Shown piece after piece: positions 17,383-27,166 of a DNA stretch of 64,000 bases (within the stretch, counting starts at the first letter, position 1; every line of letters begins with the position of its first letter). The stretch is from Pseudanabaena sp. (GTDB taxonomy: Bacteria > Cyanobacteriota > Cyanobacteriia > Pseudanabaenales > Pseudanabaenaceae): positions 193,586 through 257,585 of the forward strand of contig QBLS01000003.1 in assembly GCA_003249015.1 (NCBI GenBank), given 5' to 3'. The notes under the pieces were generated by a model. That model saw only the letters and a program-made list of their open reading frames with translations. It was not told where the DNA came from and made no database searches. The position numbers were made by a program, and so were the translations under genes.

Positions 17383-18377
17383 TGATTGCGCCCGTTTGCC
17401 TTGGCTAAATATAAGGATTGATCGGCATAGGAAATAAGGACTTCTGGACTGAGATCTAATGTAGGAGTTAAGCTAGCAAATCCCATACTCAGCGTGACGT
17501 AATCGCTGACATCAGAATTTTCGTGAATAATTGCGAGACTAGCGATCGCTTCTTGAATTGCCTGTGCAACCTTGAGTGCTCCTTGCGTATCAGTATTGCT
17601 CAAAATCACCACAAATTCTTCACCACCGTACCGTGCCACTAAATCGGTAGAACGTTTGGGAACTTGGGACATCGCCTGTGCAACTCGCATTAAACAATCA
17701 TCACCGCCTTGGTGTCCGTAGCGATCGTTGTAGCGTTTGAAGTAGTCGATGTCGATCATAATTAGTGCCAGAGAATTTTGGTCGCGTTGATGGCGTTGCC
17801 ACTCTGAGGTCAAATAATCATCAAATCGTCGGCGGTTAGCAATTTGCGTTAAACTATCCAAATTAGCCATTAATTCTAACTTGCGATTTGCTTCCTGCAA
17901 AATCAGTTCAGTTTGAACGCGCTTAGCAATCTCATATTGCAATTGCTTCTTCTGTCTCTGAATAGTTAGGTGGGTCTCTAAGCGAGCTACAACTTCTTCA
18001 ATTTGAAATGGTTTCGTAATATAGTCTACTCCTCCAACTTGAAAGGCTCTTAATTTATCAAAGGTTTCATCTAAAGCACTAATGAAAATAATTGGGATAT
18101 CACAAAGTTCGGGATCATCTTTAAAAGCTTGACAAACTTGATAGCCATCCATTTCAGGCATTTGAATGTCAAGCAAGATAATATCAGGTAGTTTAAATCT
18201 TATGCTTTTTAGCGCTCTACTTCCACTAATAGCACAGCGGGCAGTATATCCGAGATTAGTAAGTAATTCGGTCAATAATCTTAAATTTTCTGGTAGATCA
18301 TCAATTAATAAAATGTTGCCTTTCGGCTCTAGCGGGGCATTAGGAGTCACAAATTCGGAGTTAATTAGTTCCTTCAT
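17358..18377 (-). CDS. Response regulator with GGDEF diguanylate cyclase domain (PleD-like)
   Basis: The start is placed at MKELINSEFVTPN (18375-18377), 10 bases after the upstream stop; an in-frame Met at 18434 would overlap the kinase gene. Residues about 20-140 are a receiver domain with phosphoacceptor Asp in IILLDIQMPEMDGYQ and Lys in YITKPFQ. A coiled linker follows, then a GGDEF domain with active site ARYGGEEFVV. RSTD, five residues before GGEEF, fits the inhibitory I-site. The enzyme should make cyclic di-GMP under control of the adjoining hybrid kinase. Confidence 0.93.
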   Translation of the reverse strand: MKELINSEFVTPNAPLEPKGNILLIDDLPENLRLLTELLTNLGYTARCAISGSRALKSIRFKLPDIILLDIQMPEMDGYQVCQAFKDDPELCDIPIIFISALDETFDKLRAFQVGGVDYITKPFQIEEVVARLETHLTIQRQKKQLQYEIAKRVQTELILQEANRKLELMANLDSLTQIANRRRFDDYLTSEWQRHQRDQNSLALIMIDIDYFKRYNDRYGHQGGDDCLMRVAQAMSQVPKRSTDLVARYGGEEFVVILSNTDTQGALKVAQAIQEAIASLAIIHENSDVSDYVTLSMGFASLTPTLDLSPEVLISYADQSLYLAKANGRNQAIAYDKI

Positions 18378-18387
18378 AACGAATTCT

Positions 18388-20655
18388 CTAGGATAATAGC
18401 TCCACCATTTCATCAAATTGAAATTGATGAGCATATTTTTCTAGAGTCTTCACAATTGCTGACTCTTGATTGGGAATTTCTCGAATTAGTTGGGTAACTC
18501 GATTACTGTCACCTTCTAGGGCAACTTTGCATATTTGCGATCGCCACTCATCAGACATCACCGACAAATCTAGGGGTGTCATCGAATCCAACAAATTTAT
18601 TTGGTCATTGGCAGAATTTGAGTATATATATTTCACACCGAGATGCTTCGTTAAAGCTTCAAAAATCGTCTTTTCCTGAAAGGGTTTACGAACAAAATCA
18701 TCACAACCCGCCGACAAAACGATCACTCTTTCTTGTTCTAAGACGCTAGCAGTTAGAGCAATAATGGCTGTGGCGTTCCCTTGGGTAGTGGATTTGATAT
18801 ACTTGGTTGCCTCATAGCCATCCATTATAGGCATTCGCATATCCATCCAAATCAAATGAGGTTGCCATACTTCCCACATAACGATCGCTTCTTGTCCGTT
18901 GCTTGCTTCTTTTATCTCGAAACCTAGTGGAGCTAGCAGTCTCACCAATAATTGACGGTTAATTGGTTTATCATCGACCACTAAGATTTTGTAGTCTGGT
19001 TGATTGGGAGCAAGAGCAAGGACTTGTCGATTGTCAAAGGTTTCACAGATTATTTCACTACCTAACTGGGTCTGGATTGAGAAATTAAAAGTAGTTCCTT
19101 TTCCGAGTTCACTCGTAACGGTAATATCACCTCCCATTAGCTGCACAAACTGGCGACTAATCGCTAAGCCCAAGCCCGTTCCTTCTTGGGACTCTCGACC
19201 AGATTCAGTTTGTGTAAAGGCTTCAAACAGTTTATCTAGTTCCTCAGGTGCAATCCCAACCCCTGTATCGCTAACTTGAAAACTTAAGGTATAGCTTTGA
19301 GGTTCGGTATTTTCAGAGGAACTTACGCTCAAAACCACTTCACCTTGTTGTGTAAACTTGATGGCATTGCCTAACAAATTTAGTAAAACTTGACGCAACT
19401 TCACGCCATCGGTGTGAATGTAACGCGGTAAATTGTCACCCCGATCTAAAATCAATTCCAAACCAGCGTTCTCTGCTCTTAAATGGAGCATATCTTCTAA
19501 ATCGTCAAGTAATTGATATAAGTCAATATCTTTAGGATTGAGCGTGGTTTTACCTGCTTCGATCTTAGAAAAATCAAGAACGTTATTAATTAATGTCAAC
19601 AAATATTCCCCGCTACGATGAATAATATTCATGTTTTCGTATTGTTCGGGTGACAGGTTTTTCGAGCGTAGCATTACCTGAGCAAAGCCAATAATTGCAT
19701 TGAGAGGCGATCTCAGTTCATGGCTCATATTCGCAATAAAAGCACTTTTTGCCTTATTTGCCACTTCCGCTTTTTCTTTAGCAACTGCTAGTTCTGAAGT
19801 ACGATCTCGAACGCGATTTTCTAAGGTTTCAAAAGAAGTTTGCAACTGAATTGCCATGTAATTAAATGAATTTGCCAGCGATTCTAATTCCGCACATCCA
19901 TCTACTTCTACAAATTGTTCCATTTCCCCATTAGCGATCGCCTTGGCTGATTTGTTGAGATCGCGAACAAAGCGAGACATCAGCCGAGCAATAAAGAAGC
20001 TGGTACTGAGTGCTAAACACAGAGACGTGATCGATAATAAAATCGTATCGAGAGTATTGATATTAATCTGCTCCATAAAGTCAGATTCAGGTAAAACTAC
20101 AGCAGTCAGCCAGTTCAGTCCATATTCATCCTTGATTGGTGTGACTGTAAGAAAATATTTCTCCCCCGTAATCTGAAAATCTAACCGTGTAGCTTGCTGA
20201 ATCTTTGCTAAATCACCAAGTTGCGATCGCATTGACTGCATACTTTGAAATAGGACAGGGTTGTTACTATCCATCGTTGCAATTCGATTTTTGTTAATGG
20301 CTAAGGGTTGATTGGCTAGGGAAGTTGCCACTAACTCCCCTGATGGATCAAGCACAAATACTAAGCCTGATTTACCAACTTTTAAGGTCTGCAAAAATTC
20401 ACGAATTGGTTCTATAGTTTGATTGGCTAAAGGTGGTGTTTGTAGATAACCTTGCACTCGATCTTTAACCCTAAAACTTATTTCCTTTTGGAGTTGTCCA
20501 GAGATATCGTTGACAGCCTTCTGCCCATTGCGAAAGGACAAATAGCCGATTGTTCCCAATGATGCCATAAGTAGCATTGCAAAGGGAGCTATTAAGAATA
20601 ATCTCATCGAGATCAGGGGATGTTTTTGGGCTTTTAGAGGGCGAGATTTATCCAT
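18388..20655 (-). CDS. Hybrid sensor histidine kinase with receiver domain
   Basis: 755 residues. Membrane helices near residues 17-37 and 205-228 enclose a periplasmic sensor of the dCACHE type ([20 protein letters not shown]). HAMP follows ([20 protein letters not shown]), then HisKA with phospho-His in [20 protein letters not shown]. HATPase_c comes next ([42 protein letters not shown]), and a receiver domain with Asp in [14 protein letters not shown]. The last about 65 residues ([20 protein letters not shown]) are typical of cyanobacterial hybrid kinases. First gene of an operon with the REC-GGDEF gene. A perfect palindrome lies 77 bases upstream. Ligand unknown. Confidence 0.94.
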   Translation of the reverse strand: MDKSRPLKAQKHPLISMRLFLIAPFAMLLMASLGTIGYLSFRNGQKAVNDISGQLQKEISFRVKDRVQGYLQTPPLANQTIEPIREFLQTLKVGKSGLVFVLDPSGELVATSLANQPLAINKNRIATMDSNNPVLFQSMQSMRSQLGDLAKIQQATRLDFQITGEKYFLTVTPIKDEYGLNWLTAVVLPESDFMEQININTLDTILLSITSLCLALSTSFFIARLMSRFVRDLNKSAKAIANGEMEQFVEVDGCAELESLANSFNYMAIQLQTSFETLENRVRDRTSELAVAKEKAEVANKAKSAFIANMSHELRSPLNAIIGFAQVMLRSKNLSPEQYENMNIIHRSGEYLLTLINNVLDFSKIEAGKTTLNPKDIDLYQLLDDLEDMLHLRAENAGLELILDRGDNLPRYIHTDGVKLRQVLLNLLGNAIKFTQQGEVVLSVSSSENTEPQSYTLSFQVSDTGVGIAPEELDKLFEAFTQTESGRESQEGTGLGLAISRQFVQLMGGDITVTSELGKGTTFNFSIQTQLGSEIICETFDNRQVLALAPNQPDYKILVVDDKPINRQLLVRLLAPLGFEIKEASNGQEAIVMWEVWQPHLIWMDMRMPIMDGYEATKYIKSTTQGNATAIIALTASVLEQERVIVLSAGCDDFVRKPFQEKTIFEALTKHLGVKYIYSNSANDQINLLDSMTPLDLSVMSDEWRSQICKVALEGDSNRVTQLIREIPNQESAIVKTLEKYAHQFQFDEMVELLS

Positions 20656-20731
20656 AAAGTACCTGATTACCCTTTTAAAGTAGACTTTACCTTCTTCTGA
20701 AATTATCTCATAATCTTAAAATTAAAATTTG

Positions 20732-20745
20732 TGTGTGATCACACA
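20732..20745. promoter_or_regulatory. Perfect palindrome TGTGTGATCACACA upstream of the hybrid kinase
   Basis: A 14-bp perfect dyad lies 77 bases before the kinase start. It resembles the TGTGA-N-TCACA layout of CRP-type sites but has no spacer, so a cAMP-receptor site is only a possibility. Confidence 0.4.
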
Positions 20746-20804
20746 AACTAACTATGTGAGCTAAAACATAAGCCCTTAGTTCTTGGTAATTCATTTTACT
20801 AAAG

Positions 20805-20919
20805 TCAGGCTTCATCATCATTAAGCCTCCATTGACCATCAGGGAAAATCAAAACTTCTAGGCTTTCAGAGCATTTGATAAACTCTAACACAGTCGATCG
20901 CTTGTTCTATGGTGGGCAT
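20805..20919 (-). pseudogene. Frameshifted small conserved ORF (relic)
   Basis: ATG at 20917-20919 gives MPTIEQAIDCV. One frame over, the reading continues VLEFIKCSESLEVLIFPDGQ then WRLNDDEA and a TGA at 20805. The two parts join smoothly as one short protein if a single frameshift is allowed. Function unknown; the rest of 20656-21009 holds only the palindrome and a hairpin. Confidence 0.4.
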
Positions 20920-20955
20920 AATCGTACTTTAACGAATCCAAATATAGCCAGAGAA

Positions 20956-20986
20956 AAGAACTGCCACACTTTGTGCGGCAGTTCTT
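20956..20986. terminator. Hairpin at the 3' end of proS
   Basis: AAGAACTGCC and GGCAGTTCTT arms with the inner pair CACA/TGTG. It lies 24 bases past the proS stop. Confidence 0.6.
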
Positions 20987-21009
20987 CAGATAGCGTGAAA
21001 ATTTGTAGC

Positions 21010-22800
21010 TTATGCTAGTTCGTTCTTCAAGTACTCGACCACTGAACCGATTTCTACTAAGGTCGCTGCCTTGGTAGCGCGATTGACAATTTCCACTTTG
21101 CCATCGGCAATTGCCTTGCCTGTGACCACGCGATAGGGGATACCGACAAGATCGGCATCTTTAAACTTCACGCCAGCCCGTTCATCGCGATCGTCTAAGA
21201 GAACTTCTACTCCTGCGGCACTGAGGGAAATATAAAGGCTTTCGCCAACTGACCTTTGCTTAGCATCGCCAACATTAGGAACGGTGACAATCACATGGTA
21301 AGGCGCGATCGCCTTATTCCAGATGATGCCATCTTTGTCGTGAGACTGCTCTACGGCAGCTTGGGCAAGGCGCGACACACCTAGACCATAGCAACCCATA
21401 ACTAGGGGTAGCTCTTCACCTTGCTCGTTGGTAAATGTCGCTTTCATCGCTTGGGAATATTTAGTTCCCAATTGGAAGATGTGACCGACTTCAATACCTC
21501 TAGCAGTTTGTAAAATTTGCGAAGGATCATGAACGGCGCGATCGCCAGCTTTCGCTTTGTCGAGATTGACCACTGTGGGCAAGGGGAAGTCCTTAGCCCA
21601 ATTTGCACCAACGACGTGATAGTCAGCTTCATCTGCCCCTGTGACAAAGTTCTGGAGAGCCTCAACTGTGCGATCGGCAAGACGCAGGAACTTAGGCGAG
21701 ATTGAGGCGGATTTATCGATGTAGGTGTCTTCAAGTCTTGGTGAAATATAACCTAGAGGAAGCTTGGAATGCGCCCATTTCTGCTGAGACTCGGCATCGG
21801 CAACTTGGAGGTTGATTACGGCTTTACCGCCATAGTTGCTAGCAAGTTTCGTCAGTTCGTTTTGCAACTTCACTTCATTGACATCGCGATCGCCACGAAT
21901 GCTGACTAGTACCAAAACTGTTGTGCCATTGTCATAGACAACTTGATAGAGAACCTGTTTGACAACTTGCGTGGGATCGCATTTCAGCATCTTACAGACA
22001 GATTCGATCGTCCCTGCCTTGGGAGTATGCACCTTCTCAAATTTATCGAAATGGGAAGGAATCGTATCGGGTGGAATAGATACCGCTTTCTCGACATTGG
22101 CGGCGTAACTACTATCTTCAGTGAAGAGAATGTCGTCTTCACCCGCTTCCGCAAGTACCATAAATTCTTGGGAACCTGAGCCACCAATCGCCCCTGAGTC
22201 AGCTTCTACTGCCCGAAACTTTAAACCACAACGGTCGAACATCTTGCGATAGGCGCGATCCATTTCATAGTAGGTTTCCTTTAAGCTCGATTCACTGCTA
22301 TGGAAAGAATAACCATCCTTCATAATGAATTCCCGTCCGCGCATCAGCCCAAATCTAGGACGAATCTCATCACGGAACTTGGTTTGGATCTGATACAAAT
22401 GCTGTGGCAATTGGCGATAGGAACGGATCGTTTCGCGGGCGATCGCGGTAATTACTTCTTCGTGGGTTGGACCCAAACCGACTTCGCGATTGGCGCGATC
22501 AGTGAGGGCAAACATGATTCCTTCGGCTTTGGTGTAAGTATCCCAACGTCCAGATTCTTGCCAAAGTTCGGCGGGTTGCAGTTGGGTAAGCAGACATTCT
22601 TGCGCCCCTGTTGCGTTCATCTCTTCACGCACGATCGCCGAGATCTTCTGCAAAACTCGCCACATTAGCGGCAAATAAACATATAAGCCCGAACCGACTC
22701 GTCTGATATAGCCTGCGCGTAAGAGGAGTTTATGGCTTGGTAGTTCTGCTTCGGCGGGATCTTCGCGGAGAGTGACCCAGAGCATTTGAGATAGACGCAT
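21010..22800 (-). CDS. proS: Prolyl-tRNA synthetase (bacterial type)
   Basis: The 596-residue class II synthetase charges tRNA-Pro. Residues 1-230 and about 390-470 form the catalytic core with motif 1 around [20 protein letters not shown], motif 2 [20 protein letters not shown] and motif 3 [14 protein letters not shown]. The YbaK-like editing insertion (about 230-390) includes KVLYQ-like [13 protein letters not shown]. The anticodon-binding domain ends the protein. Length is normal for bacterial ProRS. The start [15 protein letters not shown] is the conserved N-terminus. Confidence 0.97.
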   Translation of the reverse strand: MRLSQMLWVTLREDPAEAELPSHKLLLRAGYIRRVGSGLYVYLPLMWRVLQKISAIVREEMNATGAQECLLTQLQPAELWQESGRWDTYTKAEGIMFALTDRANREVGLGPTHEEVITAIARETIRSYRQLPQHLYQIQTKFRDEIRPRFGLMRGREFIMKDGYSFHSSESSLKETYYEMDRAYRKMFDRCGLKFRAVEADSGAIGGSGSQEFMVLAEAGEDDILFTEDSSYAANVEKAVSIPPDTIPSHFDKFEKVHTPKAGTIESVCKMLKCDPTQVVKQVLYQVVYDNGTTVLVLVSIRGDRDVNEVKLQNELTKLASNYGGKAVINLQVADAESQQKWAHSKLPLGYISPRLEDTYIDKSASISPKFLRLADRTVEALQNFVTGADEADYHVVGANWAKDFPLPTVVNLDKAKAGDRAVHDPSQILQTARGIEVGHIFQLGTKYSQAMKATFTNEQGEELPLVMGCYGLGVSRLAQAAVEQSHDKDGIIWNKAIAPYHVIVTVPNVGDAKQRSVGESLYISLSAAGVEVLLDDRDERAGVKFKDADLVGIPYRVVTGKAIADGKVEIVNRATKAATLVEIGSVVEYLKNELA

Positions 22801-22825
22801 AGAGAATGTTCAGTTAAAGATACTT

Positions 22826-22867
22826 ACAATTTGTGATGCGGGCGCAAGCACCCACATCACAAATTGT
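22826..22867. terminator. Long hairpin upstream of proS
   Basis: ACAATTTGTGATG and CATCACAAATTGT arms with an inner GGG/CCC pairing. It lies between the WD40-kinase gene end and the proS start, both on the minus strand. Confidence 0.5.
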
Positions 22868-22898
22868 ATCAGTACTGGAGACAGCGTTTTGCGCTAAG

Positions 22899-22933
22899 GC
22901 TCTAATGGCGGCGCGAAGCGCCGCCATTAGAGC
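22899..22933. repeat. GGCGGCGC palindrome at the WD40-kinase 3' end
   Basis: A perfect 16-bp stem (GCTCTAATGGCGGCGC), loop GAA. The inner core is the shared family-3 sequence, while the outer arms differ from copy to copy yet stay self-complementary. It touches the stop codon of the kinase gene and may act as its terminator. Confidence 0.75.
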
Positions 22934-24873
22934 TATGGAGTTTGCCATACCCTGACTGAACGATCGGCACTGCCGCTGACTAAGGTGGCATCTTTGGGAC
23001 TAAAGCTGAGTGAGAGTACAGGAGCTTGATGATTTTCGAGGGTTTGGATGATCTGCCCTGTTTTGACATTCCACAGATAGATTTTTTGATCGACTCCACC
23101 AGAGGCGATCGCACTGCCATCGCGATTAAAGGCAACTGCTAAAACGCCGCCCTGATGCCCTGTTAGGGAGTAGATAACTTTGCCAGTCTTGGCATCCCAA
23201 ATCTTCACAGTTTCATCTTGGCTGCCACTGGCGAGCATCTTGCCATCAGGACTAAAGGCGATCGCATTGACAGGGGAAGTATGTCCCGAAATAGTCAAGG
23301 TGACTTTGCCTGTCTTTAAATCCCAAAGCCTAATGGACTTGTCAGAACTAGCACTAGCGATCGTTTTACCGTCAGGGGCAAAAGCCAAAGAGACCACTTT
23401 GTCTTGATGTCCTGTAAAGGTCTTAATCGGCTCACCTTTGCGCCAGTCCCAGATTTTGATCGTTTGATCCGCACTGGCACTAGCGAGCAGCTTGCCATCA
23501 GGACTATAAGCCACACTATAAACCTGTCCGTCATGGCTTTCGAGATTGCGAACGGGTTGACCACTACGGAAATTCCATAGCTTAATGGATTTATCGATAC
23601 AGGCAGTAGCAAAGGTATTGCCGTTGGGATGCACAGCGATCGCATTAATTCCTGAAACAGAACCGAGGTGATTAGACAACGTGCCGAAGGATTGATTGTT
23701 GCTCACATTCCACAGGCGTAAGGTGCGATCGTAACTACCACTAGCAAAGCTAAATCCATTGGGAAAGAAAGCTACCGATCGCACCCAGCCGCTATGTCCT
23801 TTGAGATTGAGACGTTCTGTATAGTTGATTTTTTTGTCAGGCTGAACAGAACTAGTTACAGGAGGATTAAGCCCTGCAAGATTCCATTTAGGAAAATATT
23901 GCTGAAAGGCGATCGCGCCCAGTCCGATTCCTGCCAAGCACAATATGGACAGTACCCAGCGATTAGTATTTGTGGCTATGGTTACATTGGGAATCGGGAA
24001 GTCACTTGACTCAGAGCTAAATCCTATTCCATCAAGGTCATAGAGAACTTCTCTTGCCGATTGATAGCGTTCTTCAGGATAATGCTTGACCATGCGATTG
24101 AGGATTTGAGCCAGTTCGGGGCGGATATTTGCTCCCATTTGCCAATCTAGCAAATTTAGATCGACGCGACGGACTAATTGACTGGGATGTAAACCTGTTA
24201 ATAGCTGAATCGCCGTTAAGCCAAGGGCATAAATATCGCAACTAGGCGTAAACTCTCCGATCGCCTGTTCGTAGGGCGTATAGCTAGGAGTACCTAAAAT
24301 CACTCCATTTTGGGCGGCGGTGGCATACACACCTTTGAGAATTGCGAAGTTAGTCAACACAAAATGACTGTTGCTAAAGCTTCCCATCGTTTCCTGTTTG
24401 CGACGAATCAGATTGCAGGGATTGATGTCGCCATGCACCATATTGTCTTGGTGGGCTGTGTGTAAGCTCGATAGTAGTTGCCTCAAAAAGTTAACCACTT
24501 CGCTCTCACTGTAGAGCCGACCCGTGGCAATCTCATCACTAAGACGAGTTCCATTAATCGCTTCTTCGACGATATAAAATTCCTCCTCTTGCTCAAAATA
24601 AGTAGTAATTTTGGGAAAGTCATTGCTGCGATCACTAAGTTGCTGCAACTTCGGGACTTGATTTTGAAAAAGCGATCGCGCCCAATCCAACTGTAAATTA
24701 GTCTTATTGATTAGACAAAAACTTTTGGCAATCCAACGCGGCATCGCGGTGGCGATCGTATCTTCAACTAAATAGGTTTGCCCGTAGACCTCATCACCAA
24801 GCATCTGCACAACTCGAAAGCGTCCACCCAAGAGGTTGCCCTGCGCTCTGTCCGTTGTTTGTGATGTTGTCAT
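22933..24873 (-). CDS. Ser/Thr protein kinase-like protein with seven WD40 repeats
   Basis: 646 residues. The N-terminal kinase fold (about 15-285) has a membrane helix after it (RWVLSILCLAGIGLGAIAFQ, about 306-325), then seven WD40 repeats (HSGWVRSVAFFPNG to RSVRVWQT). The topology places the propeller across the membrane from the kinase. Kinase motifs are divergent. The Gly loop reads LGDEVYGQTY. A Lys is present in IAKSF. The catalytic loop is HGDINPCNLI, which keeps the Asp. The DFG site reads TNFAI, losing the metal-binding Asp. It may therefore be a weak kinase or pseudokinase. Cyanobacteria have many such WD40 kinases; target unknown. Confidence 0.9.
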   Translation of the reverse strand: MTTSQTTDRAQGNLLGGRFRVVQMLGDEVYGQTYLVEDTIATAMPRWIAKSFCLINKTNLQLDWARSLFQNQVPKLQQLSDRSNDFPKITTYFEQEEEFYIVEEAINGTRLSDEIATGRLYSESEVVNFLRQLLSSLHTAHQDNMVHGDINPCNLIRRKQETMGSFSNSHFVLTNFAILKGVYATAAQNGVILGTPSYTPYEQAIGEFTPSCDIYALGLTAIQLLTGLHPSQLVRRVDLNLLDWQMGANIRPELAQILNRMVKHYPEERYQSAREVLYDLDGIGFSSESSDFPIPNVTIATNTNRWVLSILCLAGIGLGAIAFQQYFPKWNLAGLNPPVTSSVQPDKKINYTERLNLKGHSGWVRSVAFFPNGFSFASGSYDRTLRLWNVSNNQSFGTLSNHLGSVSGINAIAVHPNGNTFATACIDKSIKLWNFRSGQPVRNLESHDGQVYSVAYSPDGKLLASASADQTIKIWDWRKGEPIKTFTGHQDKVVSLAFAPDGKTIASASSDKSIRLWDLKTGKVTLTISGHTSPVNAIAFSPDGKMLASGSQDETVKIWDAKTGKVIYSLTGHQGGVLAVAFNRDGSAIASGGVDQKIYLWNVKTGQIIQTLENHQAPVLSLSFSPKDATLVSGSADRSVRVWQTP

Positions 24874-24985
24874 GGGCTTTTAATCCAACTCTTAGTGTTG
24901 ATTATAAAGGAAAGGTTGGCTGAGCGGAGACGAAGCTGTATAAACTTCGCAGGCAAGCCTAAAGTCGTAGGTTCGGTGATTATAA

Positions 24986-25528
24986 CTATGTCTTTAGGCT
25001 AGGGACAACATACAAAAAGCCAGAAATCAACGTAAGTGCAAGTGCTAACCAGAAAATGAAAATTGCGTAGGGAAGCTTGATTAATAAAGCTGCGATCGCC
25101 AAAATTTGCACCACAGTTTTCGCTTTACCCCAAATATTCGCGCCCACTATCGATGGCGACTGTGACAATTCTTGATGATCATCACTACTCGCCACACTGG
25201 GCGCACCTCGCCAAGCTGTAATCAATAACTCGCGGGTAATAATCAGAAACACAGCCCATGCAGGCACTTGATCAAGCTCTATAAATAACAGAAATAAGGC
25301 GATCGTTAGAACTTTATCTACTAATGGATCTAAGAACTTGCCAAGCTCCGTAATTTGGTTAAGTTTTCTAGCTAAGTAACCGTCTAACCAGTCAGTAATT
25401 GCCGCAATAATAAATACACAGAGCGCAATTAAACGCGACAATTCGCTATCTTGCCAAACAAATAGTCCAAAAATGATCGGCACAGCAATCAACCGCGATA
25501 GCGTTACCCAAGTTGGTAATGTGAGCAT
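24986..25528 (-). CDS. pgsA: CDP-diacylglycerol-glycerol-3-phosphate 3-phosphatidyltransferase
   Basis: The 180-residue membrane protein has the CDP-alcohol phosphotransferase signature DG-x2-AR-x8-G-x3-D-x3-D, seen in DWLDGYLARKLNQITELGKF then LDPLVDK. It makes phosphatidylglycerolphosphate, the precursor of PG, which photosystems need. The first helix TWVTLSRLIAVPIIFGLFVW is typical. Length is normal. It is transcribed away from the M41-like gene. Confidence 0.94.
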   Translation of the reverse strand: MLTLPTWVTLSRLIAVPIIFGLFVWQDSELSRLIALCVFIIAAITDWLDGYLARKLNQITELGKFLDPLVDKVLTIALFLLFIELDQVPAWAVFLIITRELLITAWRGAPSVASSDDHQELSQSPSIVGANIWGKAKTVVQILAIAALLIKLPYAIFIFWLALALTLISGFLYVVPSLKT

Positions 25529-25649
25529 AAAATTTCAAATAATAGTTCAAACTAAACATTGCACAATTTCGACACTGCGAGAGATGGCGCTTTGGTATTA
25601 AATGCGGTATTCCATAGTATATGTACGAAGAATGTCCTGAAACTTTGCT

Positions 25650-26354
25650 ATGAATGTTACTGCTACAGATTTGCTAGCGATCGCCATCTTTACAATCACG
25701 ATGATGTCTCTAGTGGGAACTATGGTGGGACTCTCGCCAATTGTCCCAACTGCGATCGCTGTTAGCTTACTTAGTGCTTGGGGAATGGATATTGGTTGGT
25801 TTCAAGGCAAATTTGGAGCCTACGCTCAAGCTTGGCTAAGGGCAAGATCTCCTCAATATCGTGAGCGAGTTTCTTACCATGAGGCGGGGCATTTTTTAGT
25901 AGCGCATTTATTGGGGTTTAAAGTAACTAGTTATGCGATCGCGGGAATTGTGGGGCGATCGCTGAGTGAAATACTGGCGGATGATTGCTTTGATGGCATT
26001 GAAGGCGGAGTAGAAGTAGAAATGATTGAGCAGCCCATCTCGGTCAATCTTTCAGCCAATCTTCTTGATCGCTACAGTACTGTATACATGGCAGGTATCG
26101 CTGCCGAACAGCTAATGTTAGAAGGTCCCACTGAAGGGGGCAATGATGATTTGCAGAAGTTGCGAAAGTTCATTTCTCATTTGCCACATCCCATGACTCA
26201 AGAGCGCTGGGCTTTGATGAATGCCCGTAACTTACTGAATGAGCATCGTTCCATTTTGGTTGCACTCAGTGAAAAGATGCTCAGTGCAGCAACAGTTAGC
26301 GATTGTTGTCAAATGATTGACCAAACTCTTAAAGAACAAGAATTAGTGAATTGA
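25650..26354 (+). CDS. Membrane M41 (FtsH-peptidase)-like zinc protease without AAA domain
   Basis: 234 residues. Two membrane helices (LLAIAIFTITMMSLVGTMVG and VPTAIAVSLLSAWGMDIG) are followed by a short soluble domain. RVSYHEAGHFLVAHLLGFKV carries the HEAGH zinc motif near residue 76, and TVYMAGIAAEQLMLEGPTEG with GGNDDLQKLRKF is the third-ligand region of FtsH peptidases. No AAA ATPase module is present, as in a known cyanobacterial/plastid group of FtsH-like proteins. ATP independence is inferred. The start at 25650 follows AAACTTTGCT with a weak RBS; an overlapping shorter frame at 25559 is not real. Confidence 0.85.
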   Translation: MNVTATDLLAIAIFTITMMSLVGTMVGLSPIVPTAIAVSLLSAWGMDIGWFQGKFGAYAQAWLRARSPQYRERVSYHEAGHFLVAHLLGFKVTSYAIAGIVGRSLSEILADDCFDGIEGGVEVEMIEQPISVNLSANLLDRYSTVYMAGIAAEQLMLEGPTEGGNDDLQKLRKFISHLPHPMTQERWALMNARNLLNEHRSILVALSEKMLSAATVSDCCQMIDQTLKEQELVN

Positions 26355-26503
26355 AGCTTACTAGAATAAGGTTGACGCTTAATTACAACATGGAAACTTA
26401 CCCACTACGCGGGTGAGACAGCTTGCATTACTAGATTTGTGTCCCTTGTGTCTTATGTAATAATTTTGGCATAGAAAATTTAATTTAAAAAAATACCAAG
26501 GTT

Positions 26504-27166
26504 ATGAGTATCCCTGTAACTATTGATGATGTTTATAAGCTGTTTCAAACCTCTCAAGAACAGTTTGATCGCTTCTCTGCTGAAGCTGACCGCCGTGCTG
26601 CTGAAGCTGACCGCCGTGCTGCTGAAGCTGATCGCCGTGCTGCTGAAGCTGCTCGCCGCTCTGCTGAGGCCGATCGCCGCGCTGCCGAAGCCGATCGCAG
26701 TATGGCAAGACTAGAAAAAACAGTAGAAAGAACCACCAAAGCAGTTGAAGCCCTCACCACTAGGTGGGGACGTTTTGTGGAGGAGCTAGTTGAGCCTGCG
26801 ATATTGCGACTATTTCAAGAGAAAGGAATTGATGTAAAAGAAGTTTATCCTCGTGCTAGAACTAAGCGTCAAGGGTTTGCTATGGAAATAGACATTCTTG
26901 CAGTGGATGACACTGAATTGGTATTAGTGGAATGTAAGTCACGTTTATCAAAAGATGATGTGGATGAATTTTTGGAAAAGTTAATCCGCTTTAAGAATGC
27001 ATTTCCTCATTACGGCAGCTACAAAGCTTATGGCGCTGTTGCGGGTATTGAGATTAACGAGGGAATAGATCGTTATGCCTATCGACAAGGATTATTTGTA
27101 ATTAAGCCATCGGGTGATGGAGTGGCGATCGCTAATGATGATGATTTTAGACCAGTTACGTGGTAA
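26504..27166 (+). CDS. DUF3782-type protein: coiled-coil repeats plus PD-(D/E)XK nuclease-like domain
   Basis: 220 residues. Residues 1-25 (MSIPVTIDDVYKLFQTSQEQ) lead to about six AEADRRA heptads (26-68) and a helical stretch. The C-terminal domain carries FAMEIDILAVDDTELVLVEC then KSRLSKDDVDEF, giving the E-x-D and E-C-K residues of a PD-(D/E)XK nuclease fold. Such proteins are abundant in cyanobacteria and their role is unknown. RBS is not strong. The stop codon TAA at 27164-27166 lies across the junction with a family-2 MITE (27166 on), so the original C-terminus may have been different. Confidence 0.82.
   Translation: MSIPVTIDDVYKLFQTSQEQFDRFSAEADRRAAEADRRAAEADRRAAEAARRSAEADRRAAEADRSMARLEKTVERTTKAVEALTTRWGRFVEELVEPAILRLFQEKGIDVKEVYPRARTKRQGFAMEIDILAVDDTELVLVECKSRLSKDDVDEFLEKLIRFKNAFPHYGSYKAYGAVAGIEINEGIDRYAYRQGLFVIKPSGDGVAIANDDDFRPVTW
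26579..26703 (+). repeat. 21-bp tandem repeats coding AEADRRA heptads
   Basis: Units of GCTGAAGCTGACCGCCGTGCT recur six to seven times, the first three almost identical and the later ones drifting at third positions. They lie inside the DUF3782 gene and set the coiled-coil length. Confidence 0.85.

Noticed and set aside
24900-24985. Full family-1 MITE between the WD40 kinase and pgsA
   Set aside because: Only a short GGCTGAGCGGAGACGAAGC stretch resembles the core; ends and hairpin partner are missing, so it is at most a relic.
26520-26760. Several frames with repeats (Q/H-rich, A/S-rich) over 26520-26760
   Set aside because: They are other readings of the 21-bp heptad repeat inside the DUF3782 gene.
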